DNA from: an uncultured Eubacteriales bacterium
Lineage (GTDB): Bacteria > Bacillota > Clostridia > Christensenellales > Aristaeellaceae
Length of the DNA: 64,000 nucleotides
Assembly (NCBI GenBank): GCA_902761755.1
Contig: CACWLP010000020.1
Coordinates: forward strand, 1 to 64,000
Direction: 5' to 3'
Below are positions 8,229 to 16,830 of this stretch, piece by piece. The translations under genes and the position numbers were made by a program. Under the pieces are notes generated by a model. That model was not told where the DNA came from. It made no database searches and saw only the letters and a list, made by a program, of their open reading frames with translations. Numbering within the stretch: position 1 is the stretch's first letter; each line of letters opens with the position of its first letter.

Positions 8229-9461
8229 TCATGCGTTCAAAAGCTCCCGGGCCCGGGCGAGCAGCGCGTCCCGTTCGTTGGGCGTTTCCCCGCGCACCAC
8301 CTGCAAAAGCAGCCGGTCCAGCATTTGTCCGATCCCAGGGCCCCTGAGCCCCAGGGCGGAAAGATCCCGTCCGTTCACCGCCAGGTCCCGCAGGGAATGG
8401 CAGGCGTGCTCCCGGAGCAGTTCCCGCCGCCTTTCCTCCGCCAGCGCGGCGTCCCGCCCGGCGGCGTCCGGGTCCTCCCCGGCGGCGATCCTGTCCGCCC
8501 GTTGCAGGGCGATCAGGCTTTCCAGGCACTCCGAGCCCACCCGCGCCAGCATTTCCCATGCGTTCCCGGGCGTCACCCGGACGGGGGCGTTCGCAACCAG
8601 CGCCGCCGTGCGCTCTTGCAGGCTGTTGGACAGTTTCAGCTCCTTCATGGCAGCCCGGGCCGCGTCCCTGCCCAGGTCCATGAGCAGCGCCGCCCAGCGC
8701 GCCGCTTCCTCCCCGGGCGACGCGTCCACCCGGCAGCAGGCGCGGGTCCAGGCCGGGCCCTGCGTCAGCTCCGTCAGGCCCGGGACCGCCGCGGCGATCA
8801 CCTCCGGATAGCCCGCCAGCACCTGCCCGGCATCCTTCCCCAGCAGCAGCCCGCCCATTTCCGCGGCGATGCGCTCCCGGCTGATCGCTTTGAGCTGATC
8901 CCGGCGAACCCGGACGGCCCGGGCCGTCTTTTCCTCGATGGGAAACCCCAGCCGCGCGGAAAAGCGCAGCGCCCGCAGGATGCGCAGCCCGTCCTCCGAA
9001 AAGCGCGCTTCCGCCTCGCCCACGCACCGGATGATGCCCCGTCGGCAGTCCTCTTGACCCCCGAAGGGATCCACGATGCCCCGAAGAGGGGAATACGCCA
9101 TGGCGTTGACGGTGAAATCCCGGCGGGAAAGATCCTCCTCGACCCGGTCGGTAAAGCGCACGGAATCGGGGTGGCGGCCGTCGGAATACGCGCCGTCCAC
9201 CCGGAAAGTGGTGATCTCCAGGGGCATGCCGGATAGAATCACCGTCAGCGTGCCGTGCTGCACGCCGGTTTCGACGGTTCTTTCCGCCCGGAATACCCGC
9301 TGCATATCCGCCGGGGAAGCCGCGGTGCAGATGTCGTAATCGTGGGGCGCCGCGCCCAGCACCCAATCCCGCACGCAGCCGCCCACCGCATAAGAAGCGA
9401 ACCCCGCTTCCTCCAGCATCTCCAGCGCCCGGGCGACGGGCTGCGGCAGCTCAAAACGCAT
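8229..9461 (-). CDS. cca: CCA tRNA nucleotidyltransferase
   Basis: A 410-residue class II CCA-adding enzyme, which builds or repairs the 3' CCA of tRNAs. The polymerase head has GGCVRDWVLG and the metal-binding pair HDYDICTAA, with RRDFTVNAMAY and a neck motif EDGLRILRALRFSARLGF. An alpha-helical body follows from about residue 175. No HD phosphohydrolase motif is visible in the C-terminal half. The start has AGGAGGAA before it. A good promoter (TTGACA, 17 bases, TAAGAT) lies upstream and overlaps the divergent promoter of the next operon. Confidence 0.95.
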   Translation of the reverse strand: MRFELPQPVARALEMLEEAGFASYAVGGCVRDWVLGAAPHDYDICTAASPADMQRVFRAERTVETGVQHGTLTVILSGMPLEITTFRVDGAYSDGRHPDSVRFTDRVEEDLSRRDFTVNAMAYSPLRGIVDPFGGQEDCRRGIIRCVGEAEARFSEDGLRILRALRFSARLGFPIEEKTARAVRVRRDQLKAISRERIAAEMGGLLLGKDAGQVLAGYPEVIAAAVPGLTELTQGPAWTRACCRVDASPGEEAARWAALLMDLGRDAARAAMKELKLSNSLQERTAALVANAPVRVTPGNAWEMLARVGSECLESLIALQRADRIAAGEDPDAAGRDAALAEERRRELLREHACHSLRDLAVNGRDLSALGLRGPGIGQMLDRLLLQVVRGETPNERDALLARARELLNA

Positions 9462-9482
9462 AGAAAATTCCTCCTCGCCCCC

Positions 9483-9511
9483 ATCTTAATCGTTCCCGTT
9501 TGCCTTGTCAA
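9483..9511 (-). promoter_or_regulatory. cca promoter
   Basis: On the minus strand: TTGACA (plus coordinates 9506-9511), 17-base spacer, TAAGAT (9483-9488). Its -35 box shares five bases with the -35 box of the divergent plus-strand promoter. Confidence 0.8.
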
Positions 9512-9533
9512 TCCTTTGGTTTCATGGTAGAAT
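9505..9533 (+). promoter_or_regulatory. Promoter of the methyltransferase-barnase operon
   Basis: TTGTCA (9505-9510), 17-base spacer, TAGAAT (9528-9533). It is the only clear promoter before the five co-directional genes that end at the terminator near 14246. Confidence 0.75.
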
Positions 9534-9578
9534 AATTGCTGAAGGATTCAATGTTTATCCGTATGCGGAGGGATTGCC

Positions 9579-10061
9579 ATGGAGCCGCTGGAAGCCGTCG
9601 TCGCCGCCCGGGCCCTGCTGGCCGGAAAAACGCCCCTGAAAAAGGACTGCGGGCGTTCCTGCGGCGCGGCCTGCTGCCAGAGCGACGAGGACGGCCAGGG
9701 GGGCATGCTGCTCTTCCCCGGGGAGGACGCGCTGTACGATCCTCTGCCCGAAGGCTTCCGCATCGAACGGAACGACCAGGTGCTCCCCGGGGCGAAGCTG
9801 CTGATCTGCCAAGGGGATTGCAGCCGGGATGCGCGGCCCCTGGCCTGCCGGCTGTTCCCGCTGCTGCCTACCCGGGACGGCCCCGTGCCGGATCAAAGGG
9901 CTTGGGCGGTGTGCCCGCTGATGCGCTTCGGGCTGCGGGGCATGGACCCGGCGTTCGTTCAGGCGGTCCGGGAAGCAGGAGAGATCCTCTACGCCTGCCC
10001 GGAGCACGCGCGGTATCTGGACGCGCAGCACGCGTTCAACGCGCTGCTCACGCAGTGGTAA
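9579..10061 (+). CDS. Cys-rich YkgJ-like putative metal-binding protein
   Basis: A 160-residue soluble protein with a dense Cys cluster near the N-terminus (CGRSCGAACC, about residues 24-33). Further cysteines lie in CQGDCSRDARPLACRLFP and near AVCPL and ACPEH. The spacing resembles the YkgJ/UPF0153 zinc- or iron-chelating family, in which several Cys bind a metal centre, but the match is loose. First gene of the operon, 17 bases before the methyltransferase, with GGAGGG 7 bases before its ATG. A modification or redox role is possible but unproven. Confidence 0.6.
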   Translation: MEPLEAVVAARALLAGKTPLKKDCGRSCGAACCQSDEDGQGGMLLFPGEDALYDPLPEGFRIERNDQVLPGAKLLICQGDCSRDARPLACRLFPLLPTRDGPVPDQRAWAVCPLMRFGLRGMDPAFVQAVREAGEILYACPEHARYLDAQHAFNALLTQW

Positions 10062-10078
10062 AAGAAAGGAGATACGTC

Positions 10079-11302
10079 ATGCGCTGGGTACAAACGGTGT
10101 GCTGCCGGGAGATCCACGGGGACGGAAAAAGCGGCGAGATCCTGGTCCGGGACGCCCGGGGGGATTTTTCGCCCTGGCACGGCCAGGCCGCCTGCGTGTA
10201 CATGGACCCGCCCTTTATGACGGGCGAGGATTTTTATCTGCACATGCGGGTGGGCGAAGCGGGCTGGGAAACCGGCAAGGACGCCCTGGCGCTGCCCGCC
10301 TACCGGGATAAGTACGAAAGCCGGGAGGCTTACCTGGCCATGCTCCGGGACGCGGTGGAGAACGCCAGGGCGCTGCTCCGGGAGGACGGCTCCATGTTCC
10401 TGCATCTGGACAGCCGCGCCGCCGCCCACGCCCGCCTCCTGTGCGACGGGATCTTCGGCGAAAGCAATTTCGTCAACGAGATCATCTGGGCCTACCAGTC
10501 CGGCGGCCGCAGCATGAAGCGCTTTTCCCGCAAGCACGACGTGATCCTCTTTTACCGCAAATCCCGCCGCCAGTATTTCGATATCACTTCCGTGCCCCTG
10601 CCCCGCAGCGAAAACCGGCAGAACCACATGCGCAAATGCGTGGACGAGGACGGGCGCACCTACCGCACCATCCAGTCCGGCGGCAAGACCTATACCTATT
10701 ACGACGACGATCCGGTGTATCCCGGCGACGTGTGGGCGGACGTGAGCCACCTGCAGCAGAAGGATCCCCAGCGCACCGGCTACGACACCCAGAAGCCCCA
10801 GGCGCTGCTCAGCCGCATCATCCGCTGCGCCTCCCGCCCGGGGGACCTGGCTGCGGATCTGTTTTCCGGCAGCGGCACCACGGCGGTGACCGCGGCCCTG
10901 GAGGGACGGCGGTTCCTGGCGTCCGATCTGTGCCCGCTGTCCCTCGCCGTCGCCCGCAAGCGATTGCTGGACACCGCCATGACCGTATCGGCGCCCACGC
11001 TGGAAACCCCCGCCTTCCTCAGCGCCCAGATCATCCCCGGCATCGCCTATCACGACGTACGGCTGCTGGATTACGCCCCGGAAACGGGCGCCGTACAGGG
11101 CCTGGACGCGGTGGATCAATGGTCCGTGGGGTTCCTCCGGGACGGCGTTTTCTACGCCCAGGCCAACGCCGCCCGGCGCAAGCAGACCCCGGCGCTGCCC
11201 TCCCTGCTGCAGCTGCCTCAGCTGCGGGGCACCCCCGCCATCCTGATTTCGGACGTGTACGGCGAACGCCGCCTGTGGCGGCTTGAGGAGGACGAGAAAT
11301 GA
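10079..11302 (+). CDS. DNA methyltransferase (N4-cytosine/N6-adenine type)
   Basis: A 407-residue class beta DNA methyltransferase: the catalytic motif DPPF (DPPFMTG, about residue 43) comes before the AdoMet motif DLFSGSGTT (about 260). The internal region resembles type III Mod proteins (VNEIIWAYQSGGRS, KHDVILFYRK, DTQKPQALLSRII). The last ~110 residues carry no motif I recognise and may be target recognition. No restriction enzyme gene adjoins, so it is an orphan here. AAAGGAGA lies 6 bases before the ATG at 10079. Its stop overlaps the barnase start by four bases (ATGA), so the two are translationally coupled. Confidence 0.88.
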   Translation: MRWVQTVCCREIHGDGKSGEILVRDARGDFSPWHGQAACVYMDPPFMTGEDFYLHMRVGEAGWETGKDALALPAYRDKYESREAYLAMLRDAVENARALLREDGSMFLHLDSRAAAHARLLCDGIFGESNFVNEIIWAYQSGGRSMKRFSRKHDVILFYRKSRRQYFDITSVPLPRSENRQNHMRKCVDEDGRTYRTIQSGGKTYTYYDDDPVYPGDVWADVSHLQQKDPQRTGYDTQKPQALLSRIIRCASRPGDLAADLFSGSGTTAVTAALEGRRFLASDLCPLSLAVARKRLLDTAMTVSAPTLETPAFLSAQIIPGIAYHDVRLLDYAPETGAVQGLDAVDQWSVGFLRDGVFYAQANAARRKQTPALPSLLQLPQLRGTPAILISDVYGERRLWRLEEDEK

Positions 11303-12120
11303 AAAAGAATCCCTGGCTGAAGCGGCTGCTGCTGGTGCTGGCAGCGCTGGCGCTCATTTTTGCGGTGCGGGAGGCGGCGCCCCGGTTCCTGGGCGCGCCC
11401 CTGTCCCCCGCCGCCAATGCCCAGGCGGAGCAAAAGCCCTTCCAGACCCTGAAAAAAGGCGGCTCCGGGGCGGAGGTGCGCAAAGCCCAGGAAGCCCTCA
11501 AATCCCTGGGCTATTACGGCGGCCGCACGGACGGCAATTTCAGCCGCGCCTTTGAGGAGGCCGTCATTGCCTTCCAGAAGGATTTCGGCCTGACGCCGGA
11601 CGGGAAGATCGACGAGGAAACCTATCTGTTCCTCCTTTCCGAGCTGCCCGCCGCCTCCCCGTCCCCCGCGCCGTCCCCCGCGGAAAAGAAGCCCACCGCC
11701 GCGCCGGGCAGGCCCACGGCGGCCCCCGCGCCGTCCCCCGCGCCCACGGAGGAACCCTTCGTCGTTCAGTACGAGGATTATTCCGACAAGGACCACGTGG
11801 CCGCGTACCTCCATCTGTTCGGCGAGCTGCCCCCCAATTACATCACCAAGAAGGAAGCCACGGAGCTGGGCTGGGTGAACAGCTGGGGCAACCTGTGGAA
11901 GGTGGCCCCGGAAATGAGCATCGGCGGCGATTACTTCGGCAACTATGAAGGCCAGCTGCCCACGGCCCGGGGCCGGAAATACTACGAATGCGATATCGAT
12001 TACGACCCCCTGGAAAACGGCGGCCGGCGCAACGGCAAGCGCATCATCTACAGCAACGACGGGCTGATTTTCTACACCGAAGATCACTATAACACCTTTG
12101 AGGAGATCACGTTCCAATGA
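11299..12120 (+). CDS. Barnase-family ribonuclease with peptidoglycan-binding domain (toxin)
   Basis: A 273-residue protein in four parts: a signal anchor or signal peptide (about 9-23, possible cleavage near ANAQAE at 39-44), a PG_binding_1 domain (about 48-115, with the signature LKSLGYYGGRTDG), a Pro/Ala/Ser linker (about 118-152), and a C-terminal guanyl-specific RNase of the barnase type (about 165-273). Residues matching the barnase active site are present: Lys184 (NYITKKEA), Glu230 (YYECDIDY), Arg244, Arg248 and His263 (EDHYNTF). The RNase should be active, and the protein is exported or membrane-anchored by prediction. Its stop overlaps the barstar start (ATGA). The wall-binding module suggests display on or release from the cell wall. 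Confidence 0.93.
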   Translation: MKKNPWLKRLLLVLAALALIFAVREAAPRFLGAPLSPAANAQAEQKPFQTLKKGGSGAEVRKAQEALKSLGYYGGRTDGNFSRAFEEAVIAFQKDFGLTPDGKIDEETYLFLLSELPAASPSPAPSPAEKKPTAAPGRPTAAPAPSPAPTEEPFVVQYEDYSDKDHVAAYLHLFGELPPNYITKKEATELGWVNSWGNLWKVAPEMSIGGDYFGNYEGQLPTARGRKYYECDIDYDPLENGGRRNGKRIIYSNDGLIFYTEDHYNTFEEITFQ

Positions 12121-12404
12121 AAAGAGTACAGCTTTCCGCCGCCCGGTGGCTCTCCGCTGCCCAGGCCCACGGGGCCCTTGCCGCCGCGCTGGATTTCCCG
12201 GAATACTACGGGAAGAACCTGGACGCCCTGCACGACTGCCTCACCGACCTGAACGATACCCAGCTGGTGATCGAGGACTGCGCCGCGGCCGCCCGGCAGA
12301 TCGAGAACTGGGGCGGTTTCCTCAGCGTATTTTTCGATTCCGCCGCGGAAAACCCCCGGCTGCAGATCCGGCTGCTGCCCGGCAACGGAGATTACGGGGA
12401 CTGA
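12117..12404 (+). CDS. Barstar-family RNase inhibitor (immunity protein)
   Basis: A 95-residue protein closely resembling barstar: FPEYYGKNLDALHDCL matches the barnase-binding helix, with Tyr30, Tyr31, Asp36 and Asp40 matching the key contact residues. Barstar's Trp38 is replaced by His39. It has no signal peptide, so it should stay in the cytoplasm and neutralise RNase before export or after re-entry. It overlaps the barnase gene by four bases, the classic toxin-immunity arrangement with matched translation. Confidence 0.93.
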   Translation: MKRVQLSAARWLSAAQAHGALAAALDFPEYYGKNLDALHDCLTDLNDTQLVIEDCAAAARQIENWGGFLSVFFDSAAENPRLQIRLLPGNGDYGD

Positions 12405-12420
12405 CGAAAAGAGGTAAACC

Positions 12421-14193
12421 ATGGCCCAGACCAGAATGAAGCTCCGGGATCTGCTCCGGCGCTTTCTGCCTTATTACGGAAAATACAAAAAAGAGATCGC
12501 CTTCGATCTGTGCTGCGCGCTGCTGACCACGGGATGCGAGATCATTTTCCCCCTGATCGTCCGCGCCATCACCAATCAGGCGGTAAAGGATTACACTGCC
12601 ATCACCGCCGATTGGGTGCTGAAGCTGGGGGCGCTGTATCTGCTCCTTAGGATCATCGACACCGCGGCCAACCATTTCATGCAGTACTGGGGCCACATCA
12701 CCGGCGCCAAGCTGGAAACGGACATGCGCACGGACCTGTTCAACCACCTGCAGCAGCTGTCCTTCTCCTATTACAACGAAACCAAGGTGGGCCAGATCAT
12801 GGCCCGCATCACCTCGGACCTGTTCGATGTCACCGAATTCGCCCATCACTGCCCGGAGGAGATCCTGATCTCCTCCGTCAAGATCACGGCGTCCTTCATC
12901 ATCCTGTGCGGCATGAACGCGCAGCTGACGCTGATGATCTTCGTGCTGCTGCCCTTCATGCTGGTGGGCACCCGCTATTTCCGCCGCAAGATGCGCGCCG
13001 CCTTCAAGGACGCGCGGCACCAGGTGGGCGAGATCAACGCCCAGGTGGAGGACAGCCTGCTGGGCGTGCGGGTGGTGCGCTCCTTCGCCAACGAGGACCT
13101 GGAGATCGAAAAATTCGGCGAGGGGAACAGAAAGTTTTTCGGTTTCAAGAAGAAGCAATACCGCTACATGGCCGGGTTCAACACGGTGACCCGGCTGTTC
13201 GACGGGCTGATGTACATCACGGTGGTGGTGATGGGCGCGCTGTTCCTCAAGGACGGCAGGATCGGCGTGGGGGAATACACGGCGTACCTGCTCTATATTT
13301 CCACCCTCCTCACCTCCATCCGCCGCATCGTGGATTTCTCCGAGCAGTTCGAGCGCGGCATGACGGGCATCGAGCGCTTCTGCGAGGTCATGGACGCCCC
13401 GGTGGAGATCAGGGACAATCCCGGCGCGAAGGACATCGGGGAGGTCCGGGGCGAGGTGTGCTTTGAAAAGGTGGGCTTCCATTATTCCGACGACCCCGCC
13501 CACGAGGTGCTCTCCCAGGTGGACATGCGCATCCTGCCGGGCCAGAACGTGGCGCTGGTGGGTCCCAGCGGCGCGGGGAAAACCACCCTGTGCAACCTGA
13601 TCCCCCGGTTTTACGACGTGACCTCCGGCCGCATCACCATCGACGGCCGGGACATCCAGGGGATCACCCTGCATTCCCTCCGCAACGCCATCGGCATGGT
13701 GCAGCAGGAGGTGTACCTCTTCTCCGGCACCGTGCGGGAGAATATTTCCTACGGCAAGCCCGGCGCTACCGACGAAGAGATCGTCCTGGCCGCCAAACGC
13801 GCCGGGGCCCACGAATTCGTATCGAAGCTGCCCAACGGCTACGATACCTACATCGGTGAGCGGGGCGTGAAGCTCTCCGGCGGGCAGAAGCAGCGGCTGT
13901 CCATCGCCCGGGTGTTCCTGAAGAACCCGCCCATCCTGATCCTGGACGAGGCCACCAGCTCCCTGGACAACGAAAGCGAGCTGCTGGTGCAGAAATCCCT
14001 GGAGGAGCTGGCCAAGGGCCGCACCACCTTCACCATCGCCCACCGGCTCACCACCATCCGCAATGCCGACGTGATCTGGGTGCTGACGGAAAAGGGCATC
14101 GAGGAAATGGGCACCCACGAAGAGTTGATGAAAAAGGGCGGCATCTATTATTCCCTGTACAGCCTGTACGCCGGGAAGGGCAGCGCGGACTGA
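12421..14193 (+). CDS. ABC exporter, fused membrane and ATPase domains (MsbA-like)
   Basis: A 590-residue half-transporter: six membrane helices (about 25-320) followed by an ATPase with Walker A GPSGAGKTT, signature [13 protein letters not shown], Walker B ILILDEATSSLD and the switch His in IAHRLTT. It should dimerise and export lipids, drugs or peptides. No C39 peptidase domain is present, so it is not a peptide-processing exporter. It starts 16 bases after barstar and ends the operon at a strong terminator. Export of the barnase is unlikely by this route, since that protein has its own signal; substrate unknown. Confidence 0.92.
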   Translation: MAQTRMKLRDLLRRFLPYYGKYKKEIAFDLCCALLTTGCEIIFPLIVRAITNQAVKDYTAITADWVLKLGALYLLLRIIDTAANHFMQYWGHITGAKLETDMRTDLFNHLQQLSFSYYNETKVGQIMARITSDLFDVTEFAHHCPEEILISSVKITASFIILCGMNAQLTLMIFVLLPFMLVGTRYFRRKMRAAFKDARHQVGEINAQVEDSLLGVRVVRSFANEDLEIEKFGEGNRKFFGFKKKQYRYMAGFNTVTRLFDGLMYITVVVMGALFLKDGRIGVGEYTAYLLYISTLLTSIRRIVDFSEQFERGMTGIERFCEVMDAPVEIRDNPGAKDIGEVRGEVCFEKVGFHYSDDPAHEVLSQVDMRILPGQNVALVGPSGAGKTTLCNLIPRFYDVTSGRITIDGRDIQGITLHSLRNAIGMVQQEVYLFSGTVRENISYGKPGATDEEIVLAAKRAGAHEFVSKLPNGYDTYIGERGVKLSGGQKQRLSIARVFLKNPPILILDEATSSLDNESELLVQKSLEELAKGRTTFTIAHRLTTIRNADVIWVLTEKGIEEMGTHEELMKKGGIYYSLYSLYAGKGSAD

Positions 14194-14204
14194 ACGGCGG
14201 CATA

Positions 14205-14254
14205 AGAAAAACGGCAGCCGGGAGAAGGCTTCTCCCTCGCTGCCGCTTCTTTTA
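14205..14254. terminator. Bidirectional intrinsic terminator
   Basis: A stem GGCAGC-CGGGAGAAG with CTTCTCCC-TC-GCTGCC (about 14208-14244), A-rich before and T-rich after. It ends the toxin operon on the plus strand and the cyclo-ligase operon on the minus strand. Confidence 0.88.
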
Positions 14255-14809
14255 TTTCGTATAAATTTCCGTTTCTGTAATGACCGCGTCCATCTCCACG
14301 TCCGTTTCGTCCATGGGAATGCCGTCGGTCAGCAGTTTTTCAAAGCACAGGCAGATTTTTTTCGCCCGCGTCTCCGGCAGAAACGCGTCGTAATACCCGC
14401 CGCCGTGGCCCAGGCGGCTCCCATCCCGTCCCGCCGCCACGCAGGGGATCAGCGCCAGGTCGATCTCCTCCGGCGGCACGGCTTCCGCCTCCGGCCCCGG
14501 GGCGGGGATGCCCAGGCGGCCGGGGAGGAGTTCCGCCCGGCTGCGGATCGCCGCCGCCTCCATCTGGGGCGGTTTTTCACACCGGGGCACGCAGACGCGC
14601 TTTCCATCCGCCAGCGCCCGGCTGATGAGGGCGGCCGTATCCGGCTCCAAGGGCATGCTGACAAACAAAAACACCGTGCGGGCCTGCCGGTATGCTTCCA
14701 GCGCCAGCACCCGGTCCCGGATGGCCGCGCTGTTTTCCGCCCGCTCCCGGGCGGTCATGCCCTCCGCGATCTTTCGGGCGCGAAGGCGCAGCGCTTCCTT
14801 TTCCGTCAC
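14252..14809 (-). CDS. 5-formyltetrahydrofolate cyclo-ligase
   Basis: A 185-residue member of the 5-FTHF cyclo-ligase family, converting 5-formyl-THF to 5,10-methenyl-THF with ATP. The C-terminal motif RLGHGGGYYDAFL is the nucleotide and substrate loop of the family, and length fits. It starts at a GTG that overlaps the stop of the upstream M42 gene (GTGA). It is the last of four same-strand genes that overlap or nearly touch (14252-17861), probably one operon. Confidence 0.9.
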   Translation of the reverse strand: MTEKEALRLRARKIAEGMTARERAENSAAIRDRVLALEAYRQARTVFLFVSMPLEPDTAALISRALADGKRVCVPRCEKPPQMEAAAIRSRAELLPGRLGIPAPGPEAEAVPPEEIDLALIPCVAAGRDGSRLGHGGGYYDAFLPETRAKKICLCFEKLLTDGIPMDETDVEMDAVITETEIYTK

Positions 14810-15804
14810 GCGCCGAAATCCCCGTTCACGAATTCCTTGAGGATTTCAAGCGCCCCGTCCATATCCCGCATGTCGATGACCTCGCAGGCGGAATGGACGT
14901 AGCGGCAGGGGATGGACAGCGTCCCCGCCGGCACGCCGCCCCGGGAATGCTGGATGGCCGCCCCGTCGGTGCCGCCGAAGGGCAGGATCTCGCGCTGATA
15001 CGGCACGCCCGCCTTTTCCGCCGCGGCGATCAGGGCGTCCCGGACGCAGGGGGTGGCGATCATGGACCGGTCCATGAATTTAACGGCCGCGCCCTCCCCC
15101 AGCTTTACCGCGGGCAGCTTCACCTCCGGGGTGTCCCCCCAGGCGGTGACGTCGATGCCCACGCCCAGATCCGGCGCGATCCGGAAAGCGGCGGCGGCGG
15201 CGCCCCGGGTGCCCACCTCCTCCTGAACGGAGAACACGGCGGCGATATTGTTCCGGGGCGTCCCGATCTGCATTATCAGTTCCGCCAGCAGCGCGCAGGC
15301 GCAGCGGTCGTCCATGGCGGGGGCGGCGATGCGGTGCTCGCCCAGGGGGATGATCTCCGGCGCGAACACGCAGGCGTCCCCCAGGTTCACCATGGTCAAC
15401 GCTTCTGCCTTGTCCTTCGCCCCGATGTCCACGAACAGGTGCTGCATCCCGGCGGTCTCGCCTTTGGTGGGCTGGCACACGGCCACGCCGTGGACGCCGC
15501 TGCCGAACACCACATGGCGGCAGCGCATGCTGTCCAACGACACGCCGCCGACGGGCGTGACCCTCAGATACCCTTCGTCCTCGATGTCCGTCACCACCAA
15601 GCCGATATGGTCCATGTGGGCGGAGAACATGATGGTTTTCCCGTTTTCCCGGCCTTTCTTTTCCACGATCAGGTTGCCCATCACATCGGTGCGGATGCTG
15701 TCCACGTGCTCCCGGAGCATGGCCGTGAGCACGTCCGCCACCCGGGTCTCCTGGCCCGAGGGGCCGTACACGCAAAGCACTGTTTTCAACGTATCCAATA
15801 ACAT
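14806..15804 (-). CDS. M42-family metallo-aminopeptidase, paralogue 3
   Basis: A 332-residue M42 peptidase (glutamyl aminopeptidase/endoglucanase M42 family). Co-catalytic metal ligands are visible in SAHMDHIG, PAMDDRC, the QEEVGTRG catalytic Glu pair, GVGIDV and CRYVHS. These enzymes form cytoplasmic tetrahedral dodecamers that trim peptides. AGGAGG precedes the ATG. It lies 21 bases downstream of its sister gene; the three copies clearly differ from each other, so they probably differ in specificity. Confidence 0.92.
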   Translation of the reverse strand: MLLDTLKTVLCVYGPSGQETRVADVLTAMLREHVDSIRTDVMGNLIVEKKGRENGKTIMFSAHMDHIGLVVTDIEDEGYLRVTPVGGVSLDSMRCRHVVFGSGVHGVAVCQPTKGETAGMQHLFVDIGAKDKAEALTMVNLGDACVFAPEIIPLGEHRIAAPAMDDRCACALLAELIMQIGTPRNNIAAVFSVQEEVGTRGAAAAAFRIAPDLGVGIDVTAWGDTPEVKLPAVKLGEGAAVKFMDRSMIATPCVRDALIAAAEKAGVPYQREILPFGGTDGAAIQHSRGGVPAGTLSIPCRYVHSACEVIDMRDMDGALEILKEFVNGDFGA

Positions 15805-15825
15805 ATCTCTTTTCCTCCTGTCGTT

Positions 15826-16830
15826 TCACGCGTTTTCCGCGTACGCCCGCGCCAAAGCAAGCTGGGCTTCGATATCGCTGAGCTTCGCCACGGAGCTGGG
15901 CCCGTGAATGTAGCGGCAGGGCACAGACAGCACGCAGGTCCGTACCCCTTCCCGGCTGCGCTGATACGCCCCGGCGTCGTTGCCGCCGGTGGCCCCGCGC
16001 TTCACCTGATGGGCAACGCCCTTTTTCTCTGCCAGGTCCATCAGCTCCCGGTATAATTCCCCGTTGGCGATGGACGCCCGGTCCATGAAGGAAACGGCGA
16101 CGCCCTTCCCCGGCTCGCATACGGTGCGGGTTTTGTCCGCGTCGCCCATGTCCCCGGCGGTGGTGCCCTCCAGCACGATCACCGTATCGGCCTGCGTCTC
16201 AAAGGCCGCGCCCGTGGCGCCCCGCAATCCCACTTCCTCCTGGGTGACGAAGGCGCAGGTCACGTCCGCGTCGTATTCGTTTTCCAGGAGCCTGAGCAGG
16301 TTCCAGCAGCCCACCCGGTCGTCCAGGGCTTTGGAGACCACGCAGCCGTCGCCGAATTCCTGATAGCCGGTATCAAAGTACGCGTAGCTGCCCGGCGGGC
16401 AGTCCGCAAGCGCTTCCTCCTTCGTTTTGGCCCCGATGTCGATGTAGAGATTTTCATAGTCCAATACGCGCTTGCGGTCCTCGGGGCTCTGCAGGTGGAT
16501 GGCCAGGGCGCCGATGACGCCCTTTACGTTCTTGTCCCCCACCGTCACGTATTTGCTCACCGTCACCCGGGGATCGACGCCCCCCACGGGCCGGAAAATG
16601 AGCAGCCCGTCGTCGGTGGCGTCCAGGATGATGAAGCCCACCTCGTCCATATGGGCGCTGAACAGGATGTGCCGCTTGCCCGTCCTGCCCTTTTTGAAGG
16701 CGATCACATTGCCCATCCGGTCGATCCGGACGCTGTCGCACAGGGGCCTGGCCGCTTCCATCACGGTCTTGCGCACCGCGCCTTCCCGGCCGGAAGCGCC
16801 GTTGAGTTCACACAGGGTTTTCAGGTCCAT
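15826..16830 (-). CDS. M42-family metallo-aminopeptidase, paralogue 2
   Basis: A 334-residue M42 peptidase with SAHMDEVG, ALDDRVGC, TQEEVGLRG and CRYIHG. The metal-binding Asp seen as GIDV or FDV in its neighbours is Glu here (VIVLEGTTAGD). This could shift metal preference or activity. It overlaps the preceding M42 gene by ten bases and has its GGGAGGG ribosome site inside that gene, so the two are coupled. Confidence 0.92.
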   Translation of the reverse strand: MDLKTLCELNGASGREGAVRKTVMEAARPLCDSVRIDRMGNVIAFKKGRTGKRHILFSAHMDEVGFIILDATDDGLLIFRPVGGVDPRVTVSKYVTVGDKNVKGVIGALAIHLQSPEDRKRVLDYENLYIDIGAKTKEEALADCPPGSYAYFDTGYQEFGDGCVVSKALDDRVGCWNLLRLLENEYDADVTCAFVTQEEVGLRGATGAAFETQADTVIVLEGTTAGDMGDADKTRTVCEPGKGVAVSFMDRASIANGELYRELMDLAEKKGVAHQVKRGATGGNDAGAYQRSREGVRTCVLSVPCRYIHGPSSVAKLSDIEAQLALARAYAENA

